Positions 42,101 to 53,114 of a stretch of 64,000 nucleotides of DNA are shown here, piece by piece (position 1 is the first letter of the stretch; each line of letters begins with the position of its first letter). The stretch covers positions 527,632 through 591,631 of the forward strand of contig NZ_JAJSDX010000003.1 in assembly GCF_021272205.1 (NCBI RefSeq), written 5' to 3'. Origin of the DNA: Pantoea sp. Mb-10 (GTDB lineage: Bacteria; Pseudomonadota; Gammaproteobacteria; Enterobacterales; Enterobacteriaceae). Made by a program: the position numbers and the translations under genes. Under the pieces are notes generated by a model that was not told where the DNA came from, made no database searches, and saw nothing but the letters and a program-made list of their open reading frames with translations.

Positions 42101-42943
42101 CTGCAGCTGGTGATCGCCCTCCTCCCCGTGCCAGCGCGCGCCGCCTTTGCGCAGGAGCAGATCGCCCGAGTATAGCTCGCCATCGCGCAGATTCACCCAA
42201 GCGGCAAGGCTAAAGCGGGCGCTCTCAAGACTGGTATTATCGCGTAGCCAAGGGCCGATCCACGGGCGCACATCCACGTCATCCGCCTGCATCCACATGC
42301 GGCCATCGTTAAGCAAGCCATTCACGTCGTTCAAATCAAGACGAACCTGCACCACGCCGTGCTGGCCGGTGAAGCTGGAGAGGCTCACTTCGCCTTCGGC
42401 CCGGTGGCGATTTTTTTCATTGAGCCAGGTGAGGCGCGGAATCGCGAGGTCGGCATGTTGACCCGACGGCGTCAGGAAGCGGATGCGGCTGTCGCGCAGA
42501 TCAAAGTGATCGAACTGCCGCAGGAACAGCTCATTGATTTGCCCTGGGCGGAAACTGTTTTTATTGGCATCGTTGGCGAGCAGCGGATGATTGGTTTCCA
42601 GCTGCAGCTGCCAAAAGGTGAGATCGCGGAATTGCCAGCGCCAGTGCAGTAACGACTGCCAGACGTCCAGCGCCAGCGTCACCCGACCAATGTGCAGCGT
42701 GCCGTCTTGTTGCATATCAAGCTGAAGATCGCGCACCTGCAGCGTGGGACCAAAGTTTTCCCACTTTCCTTGCAGTTCATCCGCCTGCACCGCAACGCCG
42801 CTGGCGTGAGAGAGCGCCTGCAAAAGCTCGCTGCGGTACGTATTGAGGTGCGGCATCACGAGGCGCAGCCCGCTGACCAGCAGCGCCACAATAACGATGA
42901 TTGTGGCGAGCAGCAGTAACAAAATCCTCGGCAACCGCCTCAC
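39119..42943 (-). CDS. yhdP: AsmA-like envelope protein YhdP
   Basis: A 1274-residue envelope protein (E. coli: 1266). One N-terminal membrane anchor (about 9-30) precedes a very long beta-rich periplasmic part with DUF3971 and a C-terminal AsmA_2 region (from about 1100). With TamB and YdbH it is thought to form a bridge carrying phospholipids from inner to outer membrane. It lies between rng and tldD as in E. coli, 49 bases after rng. Confidence 0.95.
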   Translation of the reverse strand: MRRLPRILLLLLATIIVIVALLVSGLRLVMPHLNTYRSELLQALSHASGVAVQADELQGKWENFGPTLQVRDLQLDMQQDGTLHIGRVTLALDVWQSLLHWRWQFRDLTFWQLQLETNHPLLANDANKNSFRPGQINELFLRQFDHFDLRDSRIRFLTPSGQHADLAIPRLTWLNEKNRHRAEGEVSLSSFTGQHGVVQVRLDLNDVNGLLNDGRMWMQADDVDVRPWIGPWLRDNTSLESARFSLAAWVNLRDGELYSGDLLLRKGGARWHGEEGDHQLQVDGLTAHLARFQNGWSLSVPQTRLRTDGIAWAPGHVALLWKPEDKQMLGSSSAAELRVRATQLDLERLAPIVPLFKPLTPMLLENWQALQPRGHLDALALDIPLDQPEQTRMQATWRDLAWQQWKLLPGISNLSGSVSGSVSDGLLNVAMGQAEVPYGEMFQAPLQIKQLNGQLRWQHDAQGITLEGHNLDVQARSLWARGDFRYQQPRNTAPRLDILAGIRVTDAGDAWRYFPVPLLGRSLTHFLSESIKGGQVDNATLLFAGDPSQFPFKHSDGLFEVWVPLRNATYQFQPGWPALKNLDINLDFLNDGLWMKADKTQLGDVEARNVSAIIPDYLKEKLLIEGDLSGQGQQIADYFAQTPLKSTLGAALEQLQIGGNVKGKLNLDIPLDGEQVHASGEVVLNDNRLHIKPLNSTLEHLSGRFRYDNGNLDSDAMQATWFGQPTDIRFSTREQPNDFGVNVKLQGNWQPAQLKMLPAAVGHELHGNVPWQGNVDITLPHQGGARYKVDLTGDGTKVSSHLPSPLDKAAGEAMPFAINAAGDLNSFTLSGSVGERHRFNTRWLLEPQLRVDRGIWLNDAKTTPPLPAQRGMVLNLPPLDGEAWLGLAGGAAGGKRNAQGETEVGGALLPGDVTLHTPALNLGGQQWHDVNATVTQGVSGDTQLQLESREARGSLQTAQRGPWRINLQYLYYNPEWPTKKGDAAAASSGAASDSIDFRRWPALQFNCDECWLRGQKFGHMQANLTPQGEKLALTNGSVNTGSATLKIQGEWVNAPGSQRTSLKGSLSGKNINDATNWFGMNTPLRDAPFKINYDLHWRSAPWQPSEETLSGTLTTHFGKGKIADVSTGRAGQLLRLVSFDALLRKLRFDFSDTFNEGFWFDSINGTAWIENGVMRTDNLLVDGLEADIAMKGNVDLVKRQIDMEAVVAPEISASVGVATAFVVNPVIGAAVFAASKVLGPLWNKISLLRYHISGPLDKPEIDEVLRKPREQDKK

Positions 42944-42992
42944 ACACCTCTCCTTGTTGTTCGTTGGGTTACGGTGTTCACCGCCGCAGGCT

Positions 42993-44462
42993 TTACATCA
43001 TGACAACGTCAAATTGCTCTTGGGTATAGAGCGGCTCCACCTGCACTTTGACCTGTTTGCCGACAAAAATTTCCACCTCGGCTAGCGCGTGGGATTCGTC
43101 GCTTTTCAGCGCTTCACCCACAGCCGGTGACACATAAACCAGGAAGCGATCGGAGTCATAGGCATGATGCACCCGCACCACTTCCCGCATAATCTCATAG
43201 CAGACGGTTTCAACGGTTTTCAGCGTGCCACGCCCTTTGCATACCGGACAATCGGCGCACAGCACGTGCTCAATACTTTCCCGCGTGCGCTTACGCGTCA
43301 TCTCTACCAGTCCCAGCGCGGAGAAACCGTTAATGCCCGTTTTGACCCGATCTTTACTGAGCGCGCTCTCCAGAGAGTGCAGCACGCGGCGGCGGTGATC
43401 CTCATTGTTCATATCGATAAAGTCGATGATGATGATGCCGCCGAGGTTGCGCAACCGCAGCTGGCGCGCAATGGCCTGCGTGGCTTCGATATTCGTATTG
43501 AAGATGGTTTCTTCAAGATTGCGATGCCCAACAAACGCGCCGGTATTGATATCCACCGTGGTCATGGCTTCTGTCTGATCGATGATCAGGTACCCGCCAG
43601 ATTTTAGCTCGACCTTGCGCTCCAGCGAGCGCTGAATCTCATTTTCGACATCATACAGGTCAAAAATCGGCTGCTTGCCGGTGTAAAGCTCAAGCTTACT
43701 GGCCATTTCGGGGATATATTCCCGCGTGAACTCCACCAGCAGGTCGCAGGTCAGACGCGAATCGACCCGGATGCGATCCAGCGCGGCACCGGCAAAATCG
43801 CGCAGAATGCGCTGCGCCAGCGCCAGCTCACCGTAGAGCAGGCAGCGCGTCTGATTGCGTTTTTTACGCTCGCTGACTTTGCTCCAGAGACGCTTGAGAA
43901 ACGCTGCATCCTGCGCCAGCTCTTCTGCGCCGATCCCTTCGGCCGCGGTGCGGATGATAAATCCGCCGAGATCGTCGCAGTACGCCGCCACCACGGCCTT
44001 AAGACGCTCACGCTCGGCTTCGGTTTCAATGCGCTGTGACACACCGACGTGCGATGCACCCGGCATAAAGACCAGATAGCGAGAAGGCAAAGTGATGTCG
44101 GTGGTGAGGCGCGCGCCTTTGGTGCCCAGCGGATCTTTTACCACCTGCACCATCAAGTCCTGGCCCGGTCGCACCAGCTCGCTGATATCGCGCACCACAA
44201 AGTTTTTCTTTTCGTCACCGGCGACGCACTCGGTATGCGGCATAATATCGGAGGCGTGCAGAAAGGCGGCTTTATCCATGCCGATATCCACAAATGCCGC
44301 CTGCATACCCGGCAGCACCCGGCTGACGCGGCCTTTATAAATATTGCCAACGATGCCGCGTCGCGCTTCGCGCTCAATGTGGATTTCTTGCAGGATGCCG
44401 CCATCAATATAGGCGACGCGTGTTTCAGAAGGTGTAACGTTTACCAATAGTTCAGCCGTCAT
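42993..44462 (-). CDS. rng: Ribonuclease G
   Basis: A 489-residue RNase E/G-family endoribonuclease (E. coli: 489) that matures the 16S rRNA 5' end and cuts selected mRNAs. An N-terminal S1 domain (about 35-125) is followed by the catalytic DNase I-like subdomain with [15 protein letters not shown], and the zinc-link cysteines are in [12 protein letters not shown]. It lacks the long RNase E scaffold. The start overlaps the yhdE stop by four bases. Confidence 0.97.
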   Translation of the reverse strand: MTAELLVNVTPSETRVAYIDGGILQEIHIEREARRGIVGNIYKGRVSRVLPGMQAAFVDIGMDKAAFLHASDIMPHTECVAGDEKKNFVVRDISELVRPGQDLMVQVVKDPLGTKGARLTTDITLPSRYLVFMPGASHVGVSQRIETEAERERLKAVVAAYCDDLGGFIIRTAAEGIGAEELAQDAAFLKRLWSKVSERKKRNQTRCLLYGELALAQRILRDFAGAALDRIRVDSRLTCDLLVEFTREYIPEMASKLELYTGKQPIFDLYDVENEIQRSLERKVELKSGGYLIIDQTEAMTTVDINTGAFVGHRNLEETIFNTNIEATQAIARQLRLRNLGGIIIIDFIDMNNEDHRRRVLHSLESALSKDRVKTGINGFSALGLVEMTRKRTRESIEHVLCADCPVCKGRGTLKTVETVCYEIMREVVRVHHAYDSDRFLVYVSPAVGEALKSDESHALAEVEIFVGKQVKVQVEPLYTQEQFDVVMM

Positions 44463-45043
44463 CTTGTCCCCTTAGCGCGCAGTGACTGAAAATGACTCAG
44501 CAACTCGCTGGTTTCCACCAGCGGCAATCCCACTACGGCGTGATAACTTCCATTGATTCTGCGCACAAAATTGCCGCCCACGCCCTGTATGCCATACGCA
44601 CCGGCTTTATCCATGGGTTCGCCGCTTGCGATGTAGCGCGTGATGTCATCCGGCGTCAGGGTGCGAAAGGTCACGTCCGTGGTCACGAGGCACGCACACG
44701 CTTGCTGGGTGTCTGCCAGCGACACGGCCGTCATCACCTGATGCGTTTGTCCTGAGAGTCGGCCCAGCATCTCGGCAGCGTGAGCCGCATCGCGCGGTTT
44801 TTCCAGCACGTCGCCGTTGAGCACTACTATGGTATCGGCACCCAGCACCGGCAGATCCTGCGGCGCGACCGCCACGCCCGCGCGCGCTTTATCATGCGCA
44901 AGGCGACGCACATAAGCCTCTGCTGACTCACCCGCCTGGCGCTCCTCAACCACTTCGGTCGCAAGGCGTTCAAAAGCGAATCCAAGCTGTGTTAACAGCT
45001 CACGTCGACGCGGTGAACCGGAGGCAAGATACAGGGTTATCAT
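44459..45043 (-). CDS. yhdE: dTTP/UTP pyrophosphatase (Maf family) YhdE
   Basis: A 194-residue Maf-like nucleotide pyrophosphatase that removes non-canonical nucleotides along with dTTP and UTP. Conserved segments: [11 protein letters not shown] (near 6-16), GADTIVVL (near 68) and [13 protein letters not shown] 45043 has AAGGA upstream and matches the family start; a longer frame runs into mreD. It is eight bases downstream of mreD and overlaps rng by four, so it belongs to the mre-yhdE-rng transcription unit. Confidence 0.95.
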   Translation of the reverse strand: MITLYLASGSPRRRELLTQLGFAFERLATEVVEERQAGESAEAYVRRLAHDKARAGVAVAPQDLPVLGADTIVVLNGDVLEKPRDAAHAAEMLGRLSGQTHQVMTAVSLADTQQACACLVTTDVTFRTLTPDDITRYIASGEPMDKAGAYGIQGVGGNFVRRINGSYHAVVGLPLVETSELLSHFQSLRAKGTR

Positions 45044-45051
45044 TCTTTTCC

Positions 45052-45540
45052 TTACTGAACGGCGAACTGACGGCGAATTTTTCTCATCAATAAGAATAGC
45101 CAAGGCCAGAGAATGCCGTCGACCACGCTACTCATGAAGATCTCTGGCCGGAATGAGACATCAATCACTAAAAATTCAGCCCAAAAAACAATGACATCCA
45201 CCGCCAGCGACAGCACCATAACCATTAATGCCTGCTGCCACAACGCCAGATTACGGAAAAGCTGGAATTTGAACGCGACCAGATAGGCAATGATGCTGAA
45301 AGCCAGCGCGCGCACGCCCAGCGTGGAGCCCGCCACCAGATCCATGATCGCCCCCAGCAGAAAACCGCTGCCAACGTTGACGCGGTGCGGCAGGGCCAGC
45401 ACCCAGTAAATCAGGATCAGCAAAAGCCATGAAGGCCGGAACATGTATATCTGTTCCGGCCACGGCATGATTTGCAGGATAAGGGCAACCAGGAAGGACA
45501 GCCAGATAACCCAACGGCCCTGGCTGCGATATCGACTCAA
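45052..45540 (-). CDS. mreD: Rod-shape protein MreD
   Basis: A 162-residue inner-membrane protein with about five hydrophobic segments. It is part of the elongasome with MreB, MreC, RodA and PBP2. It matches E. coli MreD in length. It overlaps the mreC stop codon by four bases. Confidence 0.95.
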   Translation of the reverse strand: MSRYRSQGRWVIWLSFLVALILQIMPWPEQIYMFRPSWLLLILIYWVLALPHRVNVGSGFLLGAIMDLVAGSTLGVRALAFSIIAYLVAFKFQLFRNLALWQQALMVMVLSLAVDVIVFWAEFLVIDVSFRPEIFMSSVVDGILWPWLFLLMRKIRRQFAVQ

Positions 45541-46571
45541 GGCTGGCCTCCGCGCGTGTTCGCGGAGTTCCCTTGCGAACGGCTGCTGGTTGACGGTGCC
45601 GGCGGCCCCATTTGCTGCGTGGACTGGCTCATCTCAGGCGCGGGCGGCCCCATTTCCCCTGCGGGCGGCAGCACCTGCGGCATCATCTGCATCAAGCGCT
45701 CGTTGGCCACGCGATGCACCTCATCAGGCGCCATTGGCATGTCGCCGTTTTTATCCGCGCCCCACAGCAGCAGCAGATAGCGCAAGCGCTGGAGACCCGC
45801 AGCCGGATGGGCCTGAATCACCGTATAGGCACGCTGCGTGTCCACTTTTACCGAGGAGACCACGCCAACCGGATAACCTTCCGGGAAGCGGCCGCCGAGG
45901 CCTGAGGTTACCAGCACATCGCCCACGCGAATATCCGTATTGCCCGGCAGATGCTCAAGCTGAAGATCTTCACTGCAGCCGTTACCGGCCGCGATGACGC
46001 GAATGTCATTACGCAGCACCTGAATCGGCAGTGCGTGTGACGCATCACAAATCAACAGCACGCGACTGGTGAGCTGCCCTACCGCCACGACCTGCCCCAC
46101 GACGCCTTTGTCACTGATGACCGGCTGGCCTTCGTAAACGCCGTTTACGCTGCCTTTGTCGATGACCACCTGATCGGTGTAAGGATCGGTACCGGTGGAG
46201 ATCACCTGCGTCACCATTTTGTGCTCATCCTGACGCAGCGGCGATCCCAGCAGCTCGCGCAGGCGGGCGTTTTCCTGCTTATACTGGCCCAGCATCAGCA
46301 GATCGCTGTTTTTCAAAAACAGCTCGCGGCGCAGCGCTTTGTTTTCCATTTCCAGCTGTTGGCGGGACGCCAGCGTTTCTGACACACCGTCCAGAAGCTG
46401 TCGCGGCCCGTTAGCCAGAAAATAAAATGGACTTACCGAAGTGTCCAAATAGTTGCGAATCTGCGAAAAGGTGCTCACCCGACTATCGGCGATAATAATC
46501 GCAATAGCCACGATCACAGCCAGAAAGAGGCGCAACTGCAGGGAGGGCCCCCTGCTAAAAATCGGCTTCAT
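45537..46571 (-). CDS. mreC: Rod-shape protein MreC
   Basis: A 344-residue elongasome scaffold (E. coli: 367). A membrane segment near residues 12-28 is followed by a coiled coil (about 65-105) and two beta barrels (about 110-270, with [12 protein letters not shown] and [15 protein letters not shown]). The C-terminal ~60 residues are Met/Pro/Ser/Gln-rich and include two copies of a QxMGPPAP-like element ([10 protein letters not shown] and [10 protein letters not shown]). mreC lies 146 bases after mreB. Confidence 0.95.
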   Translation of the reverse strand: MKPIFSRGPSLQLRLFLAVIVAIAIIIADSRVSTFSQIRNYLDTSVSPFYFLANGPRQLLDGVSETLASRQQLEMENKALRRELFLKNSDLLMLGQYKQENARLRELLGSPLRQDEHKMVTQVISTGTDPYTDQVVIDKGSVNGVYEGQPVISDKGVVGQVVAVGQLTSRVLLICDASHALPIQVLRNDIRVIAAGNGCSEDLQLEHLPGNTDIRVGDVLVTSGLGGRFPEGYPVGVVSSVKVDTQRAYTVIQAHPAAGLQRLRYLLLLWGADKNGDMPMAPDEVHRVANERLMQMMPQVLPPAGEMGPPAPEMSQSTQQMGPPAPSTSSRSQGNSANTRGGQP

Positions 46572-46717
46572 AAAATCTGCGTGTTCCTCGACATCAGGGA
46601 AGAAGCGTTAGCCACATGACCAACGCTTCCAGGGCTGGACGCATCGCGCCGTCGTTTACAGCGTCGATTGGCGCTACTCCCTGCGCAATTTGACCACGGT
46701 CTCAGCCTGGTGAGGCG

Positions 46718-48055
<1,338 letters not shown>

Positions 48056-50002
48056 TCAAATTCGATAGCGCTGCGAATGTTTCTTAACATTACTGTTCAC
48101 CGGCAACGAAGGCGCGAAGAAATCGCCCTGGCCGCCGGCAATACCTAACCCTGCCAACGCTTGCCACTCTGCGCGGGTGCGCACGCCAGTGGCAAAAACC
48201 TGCGTCGGTGTGGATTTACACACTTCCAGCAGGCTGCGCACAAACAGCTGATTCTCTGTGCGCCGCTCAATGTTGCGGACCAGGCCGGGATCCAGCTTCA
48301 CAATCTCAATGGGAAACTGCTTAATGTACGCGCTGCTGACGACCGTCAAGCCCGCTTGCACCACGGCAATACGACAGCCGAAGGCGGTTAATGTGCGCAC
48401 CACGGGCACCAGATGGTTGAGGTGTTGACACACATCCGCCTCGGCAAGTTCAAACAAAAATCGCGTTCTTTGTGATTTTGGGCACTGCAGCAACAGCGAT
48501 TGTAACCAACGCTGGAAAGGCCGCTGCAGGAGTGAGTCGCTGTTGATGGGCAGTGCCAGCGTCTCATCCGGCCATACTTCCGCGAGCGCGGCAATACGCA
48601 TCGCGAGCTGACGATCCCAGCCGTCGGCTAATCCCAGCTGCTGCACCAGCGGCATAAATTCGGCGGCCACCACTTCTTTATCGCCGTCGAACACGCGCGC
48701 CAGGATTTCACGATGATGCACTTTGCCATCCACCCGAACCGCGGGCTTCTGATATAGGCGCGGACCACCGCGATTCAGGGTGTTTTCCAGCAGTGTGCGC
48801 CATCTTACACTGCCTCGCCCCATATCCAGCGTATTCCCATCACCTACCGACCAATTATTGCCACCCTGCAGCGCCGCGCGCCGCGTTGCCATCTCCACCT
48901 CTTCCATGACCTGCGCCACGCTCTGGCCGCTACGCCAGGCCGTAATGCCGATATGAAGCAGATCGTCGCGATCTACCATGCGCATGGGCGGCAGTGAATC
49001 CACGGCGTTGATCAGCTGTTCCGCAATGGCATTGGCTTCCTTCAACGTGCGGTGAGGCAAGAGCACGGCGAAGTCACTGCGGAAATAGCGCGCCAGCAGC
49101 GCACCCGGATAGCGCAGCACAAAGGTTGAGAGCATATTAATGAGGTCAAACAGATACTCATCCACCAGCGCGGGGCCAAGGGTCTCATTGAGGTTATCCA
49201 GATCGGGCAAGCGTACCATCATGACTACGCCGTGTGTGCCCACGTCTTCCTGATCTTCCAGCAAGGTTGCCAGCTGATTGTCAAAGAACAGTCGATTATT
49301 CAGGCCGGTGCGTGAATCTTGGGCGGCAAAAGTGCGGATTAACGTATCAATGCGCAATCGCTGCTCCCCCGCGTCCTGCAAATCGTTAAGCAGCACATCA
49401 ATTGCGTTACTGGCTTTGGGAGGCCACTCTGCGGCGTGTGGACTGCGCGGGAGGCGCTCCCCCGCAAGAATGCGCTCTGCGCGCGCTTCCAGCCGCTCCA
49501 TGTTAGACCAGCGGCGCGTCAGCCAGCGATGGGTCATGGCCAGTAGCGCCGCCATGATTGCCACCACCGTCAGCAGTACTACTAAGGTATAGGCGCCCGT
49601 GAAGGAGCGAAACCAGGTTTTGGCCGGATCGAGCACCACCACGCGCAGCGTAAGATCAGGAGAGTGTAAAAGCGGCAGGTCAAACTGAATAAAGCGGTTA
49701 GGTTCATCTTCCAGCATGGGGTTTTCATGCCGTGAAAGCGTAAAAATGTCCGTGTTGCCGTCGTGCAGCGCAATCTGTTCGGCGTTAATCACCGGCATGA
49801 TTCGCCGCAGCCACTCCGTGAGCGCCTGCGGCGATTGCTGGGCAAGTGCGCTGTCGACTTCCGTAGCGAGCGTTTGTACGCGCGTCTCGACGCGCTGCTG
49901 GGACAGCCAGATAAAACTGAATGCGCAGCCCACCAGCATCAATAACATGGCCAGTAAGCTTAATAAGGTAATACACGCAGAAAACTTCGTTGTTAATCGC
50001 AT
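48056..50002 (-). CDS. csrD: CsrD, degenerate GGDEF/EAL regulator of CsrB/C decay
   Basis: A 648-residue membrane protein (E. coli: 646) that directs the small RNAs CsrB and CsrC to RNase E. Two membrane segments (about 10-30 and 135-158) enclose a periplasmic sensor, followed by HAMP-like, GGDEF-like (about 225-390) and EAL-like (about 405-640) domains. Both are degenerate: the GGDEF site reads FRSDF and the EAL site reads EIL, so catalysis on cyclic-di-GMP is not expected, as known for CsrD. Confidence 0.95.
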   Translation of the reverse strand: MRLTTKFSACITLLSLLAMLLMLVGCAFSFIWLSQQRVETRVQTLATEVDSALAQQSPQALTEWLRRIMPVINAEQIALHDGNTDIFTLSRHENPMLEDEPNRFIQFDLPLLHSPDLTLRVVVLDPAKTWFRSFTGAYTLVVLLTVVAIMAALLAMTHRWLTRRWSNMERLEARAERILAGERLPRSPHAAEWPPKASNAIDVLLNDLQDAGEQRLRIDTLIRTFAAQDSRTGLNNRLFFDNQLATLLEDQEDVGTHGVVMMVRLPDLDNLNETLGPALVDEYLFDLINMLSTFVLRYPGALLARYFRSDFAVLLPHRTLKEANAIAEQLINAVDSLPPMRMVDRDDLLHIGITAWRSGQSVAQVMEEVEMATRRAALQGGNNWSVGDGNTLDMGRGSVRWRTLLENTLNRGGPRLYQKPAVRVDGKVHHREILARVFDGDKEVVAAEFMPLVQQLGLADGWDRQLAMRIAALAEVWPDETLALPINSDSLLQRPFQRWLQSLLLQCPKSQRTRFLFELAEADVCQHLNHLVPVVRTLTAFGCRIAVVQAGLTVVSSAYIKQFPIEIVKLDPGLVRNIERRTENQLFVRSLLEVCKSTPTQVFATGVRTRAEWQALAGLGIAGGQGDFFAPSLPVNSNVKKHSQRYRI

Positions 50003-50322
50003 CCCTGTGCCTGCACCACTGCGGTTATAAACAGTAGAAAACTGTCAGCGCCGACCTGCCTGGCGCAAACCCGAGCAAAATATCACAAAACGTGAGGTGA
50101 ATCAGTGCCAGCGCGATATTGATAGCGCTGTCTTCTGGTGCCATTCTGTTCTGCATCGCGCAGTATATCGTCAAAGTGTGACGCTCTGCGTTTCAGAGGA
50201 AACTTTTCGTCCTATTCTCAATTCACCGGGCCGGCCAGGAAATTTCATATTTTTTGCGGCTGTCTGGCTTACGTCCCTGCCGTTCATCATGCTGGCTGAA
50301 AACCTATTCGCTGGAGAGTGCC
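50003..50322. other. csrD-msrP divergent intergenic region
   Basis: A 320-base stretch with no supported gene. An open frame of 93 codons from 50097 overlaps the msrP start in another phase and has no ribosome site or known relative. The promoters of csrD and msrP must lie here but I could not place them. Confidence 0.5.
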
Positions 50323-51327
50323 ATGAAGCAAAAGTTACACCTCACAGAAGCCGACGTTACGCCGGAAAGCATTTTTAATATGCGCCGTCGTCAGGTGTTA
50401 AAAGCACTGGGTTTAGGCGCCGCCACAGCCAGCCTGCCCGGCGCAGCTCAGGCCGATATTTTGAGCTGGTTCAAGGGGAACGACCGTCCGCCTGCGCCTG
50501 CCGGGCGCGATTTACAGTTCACCAAGCCCGCAGAGTGGCAGGCCGATCTGCCGCTGACGCCTTTCGATAAAGTCTCGGGTTACAACAATTTTTATGAGTT
50601 CGGTCTTGATAAAGCCGATCCTGCCGCCAACGCGGGCAGCCTGAAAACCGATCCGTGGAAAATCAGCATTGAAGGCGAAGTGGCCAAGCCGATGACGTTG
50701 GATATGGATGATATTTTTAAACGCTTTGCGATGGAACAGCGTATTTATCGGATGCGCTGCGTGGAAGCCTGGTCGATGGTCATTCCTTGGGTGGGTTTTG
50801 AGCTCAATAAGCTGTTGAAGTTAGCTGAACCCACCAGCAATGCGCGCTATGTCGCCTTTCAAACGCTGTATGCGCCCGATCAGATGCCCGGGCAAAAAGA
50901 TCGCTTCATCGGCGGTGGTCTTGATTATCCCTATGTGGAAGGGTTGCGTCTCGATGAGGCTATGCATCCGCTGACGCTGCTCAGCACCGGGGTGTACGGC
51001 AAAGCGCTGCCGCCGCAAAACGGTGCGCCGATTCGCCTGACGGTGCCGTGGAAGTATGGCTTCAAAGGCATCAAGTCGATTGTGAAAATTACGCTAACGC
51101 ACGATCGTCCGCCGACAACATGGAGCCAAATTGCGGCCAATGAGTATGGATTTTACGCTAACGTGAATCCGCATGTTGACCACCCTCGCTGGTCGCAGGC
51201 CACCGAGCGCTTCATCGGTGCGGGCGGCATTTTGAAAGTGGAGCGTCAGCCCACGCTGATGTTTAACGGTTACGCCGACCAGGTTGCTTCGCTGTATCGC
51301 GGGCTTGATTTGCGGGAGAACTACTAA
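50323..51327 (+). CDS. msrP: Periplasmic methionine sulfoxide reductase catalytic subunit MsrP
   Basis: A 334-residue molybdopterin protein (E. coli YedY: 334) that repairs oxidised methionine in periplasmic proteins. A Tat signal ([13 protein letters not shown], about 19-32) directs export of the folded protein, and the molybdenum ligand Cys146 is in RMRCVEAW. I chose ATG 50323 ([12 protein letters not shown]) with GGAGAG four bases upstream; an in-frame upstream start is not conserved. msrQ follows directly. In E. coli this pair lies elsewhere on the chromosome. Confidence 0.97.
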   Translation: MKQKLHLTEADVTPESIFNMRRRQVLKALGLGAATASLPGAAQADILSWFKGNDRPPAPAGRDLQFTKPAEWQADLPLTPFDKVSGYNNFYEFGLDKADPAANAGSLKTDPWKISIEGEVAKPMTLDMDDIFKRFAMEQRIYRMRCVEAWSMVIPWVGFELNKLLKLAEPTSNARYVAFQTLYAPDQMPGQKDRFIGGGLDYPYVEGLRLDEAMHPLTLLSTGVYGKALPPQNGAPIRLTVPWKYGFKGIKSIVKITLTHDRPPTTWSQIAANEYGFYANVNPHVDHPRWSQATERFIGAGGILKVERQPTLMFNGYADQVASLYRGLDLRENY

Positions 51328-51930
51328 GTGCGATTAACCCTACGCCATATCACTTGGTTAAAAGTCGCCCTGCATCTGGCGGCATGTTTACCGCTGGTTT
51401 ACCTCATTATCGCCGCCAATCAAGGTTGGTTGAGCGCCGATCCGGCTAAAGATATTCAGCATTTTACCGGCAGAATGGCGTTAAAGTTACTGTTGGCCAC
51501 CCTGCTCGTCAGCCCGCTCACCCGCAAGCTTAAACAGCCGCTGCTTATCCGCACGCGCCGTTTGCTTGGCCTGTGGTGTTTTGCCTGGGCCAGCCTGCAC
51601 CTTACCAGCTATTACCTGCTGGAGCTGGGTTATGATCATCTTCAATTGTTGGGCAAAGAGCTGGTTTCGCGCCCGTACCTGCTGCTGGGTATGATCAGCT
51701 GGCTAGTGCTGTTTGCGCTGGCGATCACCTCCTTCCAGCGCGCGCAGCGCAAACTGGGTCGTCGCTGGCAAACGCTGCATAACGCCGTCTATCTTGTCGC
51801 GATTCTCGCGCCTATCCACTATCTGTGGTCAGTGAAAGTGTTTTCACCTCAGCCATGGATCTATGCGCTGCTGGCTGCCCTGCTGTTAGCATGGCGTTAC
51901 AATAAGTTGCGCAAACTCTTCACCCGCTAA
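51328..51930 (+). CDS. msrQ: Haem-binding membrane subunit MsrQ
   Basis: A 200-residue inner-membrane b-type cytochrome of the ferric-reductase-like family (E. coli YedZ: 211). About six hydrophobic segments; candidate haem-ligand histidines are in [19 protein letters not shown] and [19 protein letters not shown]. It passes electrons from the quinone pool to MsrP. The GTG start at 51328 immediately follows the msrP stop, so translation is coupled. Confidence 0.96.
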   Translation: MRLTLRHITWLKVALHLAACLPLVYLIIAANQGWLSADPAKDIQHFTGRMALKLLLATLLVSPLTRKLKQPLLIRTRRLLGLWCFAWASLHLTSYYLLELGYDHLQLLGKELVSRPYLLLGMISWLVLFALAITSFQRAQRKLGRRWQTLHNAVYLVAILAPIHYLWSVKVFSPQPWIYALLAALLLAWRYNKLRKLFTR

Positions 51931-52021
51931 TCTTCGCGCAGTTGTTTTCCTGCCCCGATCTCTGTTAAAAGGTGTGGCCTTCGGGCCGCATCCGATCAAC
52001 TTCGCAGATAAGACCAGTATT

Positions 52022-52052
52022 TTGCTGCTAATTGCGACGAAACGGATATAAT
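52022..52052 (+). promoter_or_regulatory. Candidate promoter for aroQ-accBC
   Basis: A perfect TATAAT lies at 52047-52052, followed by a GC-rich GCCCGGC discriminator. The best -35 is TTGCTG (52022-52027) at a long 19-base spacing. The leader to aroQ is about 105 bases. Confidence 0.5.
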
Positions 52053-52164
52053 GCCCGGCTTTATTGCAAGCGAAGCCTTGTTTTTCACTCTTTGAAGAGT
52101 GACAAATGGAAGATGTCGCGGTATTTTACGCGATGCCTCACTGATGGCAGGAGATAGCAGCAAG

Positions 52165-52617
52165 ATGGCGCACAAATTTCACATACTGCTTTTAAACGGC
52201 CCCAACCTAAATTTGTTGGGCACCCGCGAGCCTGATAAGTATGGCCATACCTCGCTGGCAGATATCGTCAGCGATTTGACCGCACAGGCCGATCGGCACC
52301 ATGTGAAATTAAGCCATTTGCAATCTAACGCTGAGTTTCAGCTGATTGATCGTATTCATGAAGCCCGTGGCAACGTGGATTACATCATTATCAATCCGGC
52401 GGCTTTTACGCATACCAGCGTTGCGCTGCGTGATGCGCTGTTGGCGGTCAGCATTCCTTTTATTGAGGTGCACCTCTCGAATGTGCATGCGCGCGAACCG
52501 TTCCGGCATCACTCCTATCTTTCTGACGTATCCTCCGGCGTGATTTGCGGCTTGGGCGCCGATGGGTACGTATGGGCTTTACAAACGGCAATAAAACGCC
52601 TGTCACATTCCAATTAA
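52165..52617 (+). CDS. aroQ: Type II 3-dehydroquinate dehydratase
   Basis: A 150-residue dodecameric enzyme for the third shikimate step. Signature [14 protein letters not shown] (near 9-22) with the catalytic Tyr in PDKYG, then [16 protein letters not shown] and [17 protein letters not shown] with active-site Asn, His and Arg. I chose ATG 52165, as [14 protein letters not shown] is the family start; AGGAG lies upstream at a rather long 11 bases. E. coli K-12 uses the unrelated type I enzyme AroD. aroQ is 21 bases before accB and probably shares its transcript. Confidence 0.97.
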   Translation: MAHKFHILLLNGPNLNLLGTREPDKYGHTSLADIVSDLTAQADRHHVKLSHLQSNAEFQLIDRIHEARGNVDYIIINPAAFTHTSVALRDALLAVSIPFIEVHLSNVHAREPFRHHSYLSDVSSGVICGLGADGYVWALQTAIKRLSHSN

Positions 52618-52638
52618 ACAGAGTACGGAACCACACTC

Positions 52639-53103
52639 ATGGATATTCGTAAAATTAAAAAACTGATCGAACTGGTTGAAGAGTCCGGCATTTCAGAGCT
52701 GGAAATCTCCGAAGGCGAAGAGTCTGTTCGCATCAGCCGTTCACCTGCAAACGCCGGTTACCCTGTTATGCAACAGGCTTGGGCTGCACCTGCTCCGCAG
52801 CCTGCGCTGGCAGCCGCCGTTGCGCCTGCTTCATCACCTGTGGTTGAAGCGGCTAAGCCAGAAGTTAGCGGCCACATCGTGCGCTCACCCATGGTGGGCA
52901 CTTTCTACCGTACGCCTAGCCCGGATGCGAAAGCGTTCGTGGAAGTGGGCCAGAAAGTCAATGCCGGCGACACGCTGTGCATTGTTGAAGCGATGAAGAT
53001 GATGAACCAGATCGAAGCCGATAAGTCCGGCGTTGTGAAGGCGATCCTGGTAGAAAGCGGCCAACCGGTTGAATTCGACGAGCCGCTGGTCGTTATCGAA
53101 TAA
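52639..53103 (+). CDS. accB: Biotin carboxyl carrier protein AccB
   Basis: A 154-residue subunit of acetyl-CoA carboxylase. The N-terminal region (about 1-35) is followed by an Ala/Pro-rich linker (about 45-75) and a biotinyl domain with the thumb segment and EAMKMMNQ, where Lys120 is biotinylated by BirA. It feeds carboxybiotin to AccAD for malonyl-CoA synthesis. accC starts 11 bases downstream. Confidence 0.98.
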   Translation: MDIRKIKKLIELVEESGISELEISEGEESVRISRSPANAGYPVMQQAWAAPAPQPALAAAVAPASSPVVEAAKPEVSGHIVRSPMVGTFYRTPSPDAKAFVEVGQKVNAGDTLCIVEAMKMMNQIEADKSGVVKAILVESGQPVEFDEPLVVIE

Positions 53104-53114
53104 CGAGGCGAAGC

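Noticed and set aside
50097..50378. 93-codon frame with a hydrophobic stretch before msrP
   Set aside because: No ribosome site, overlaps the msrP start in another phase, and I recognise no relative. A leader role cannot be excluded but is unsupported.
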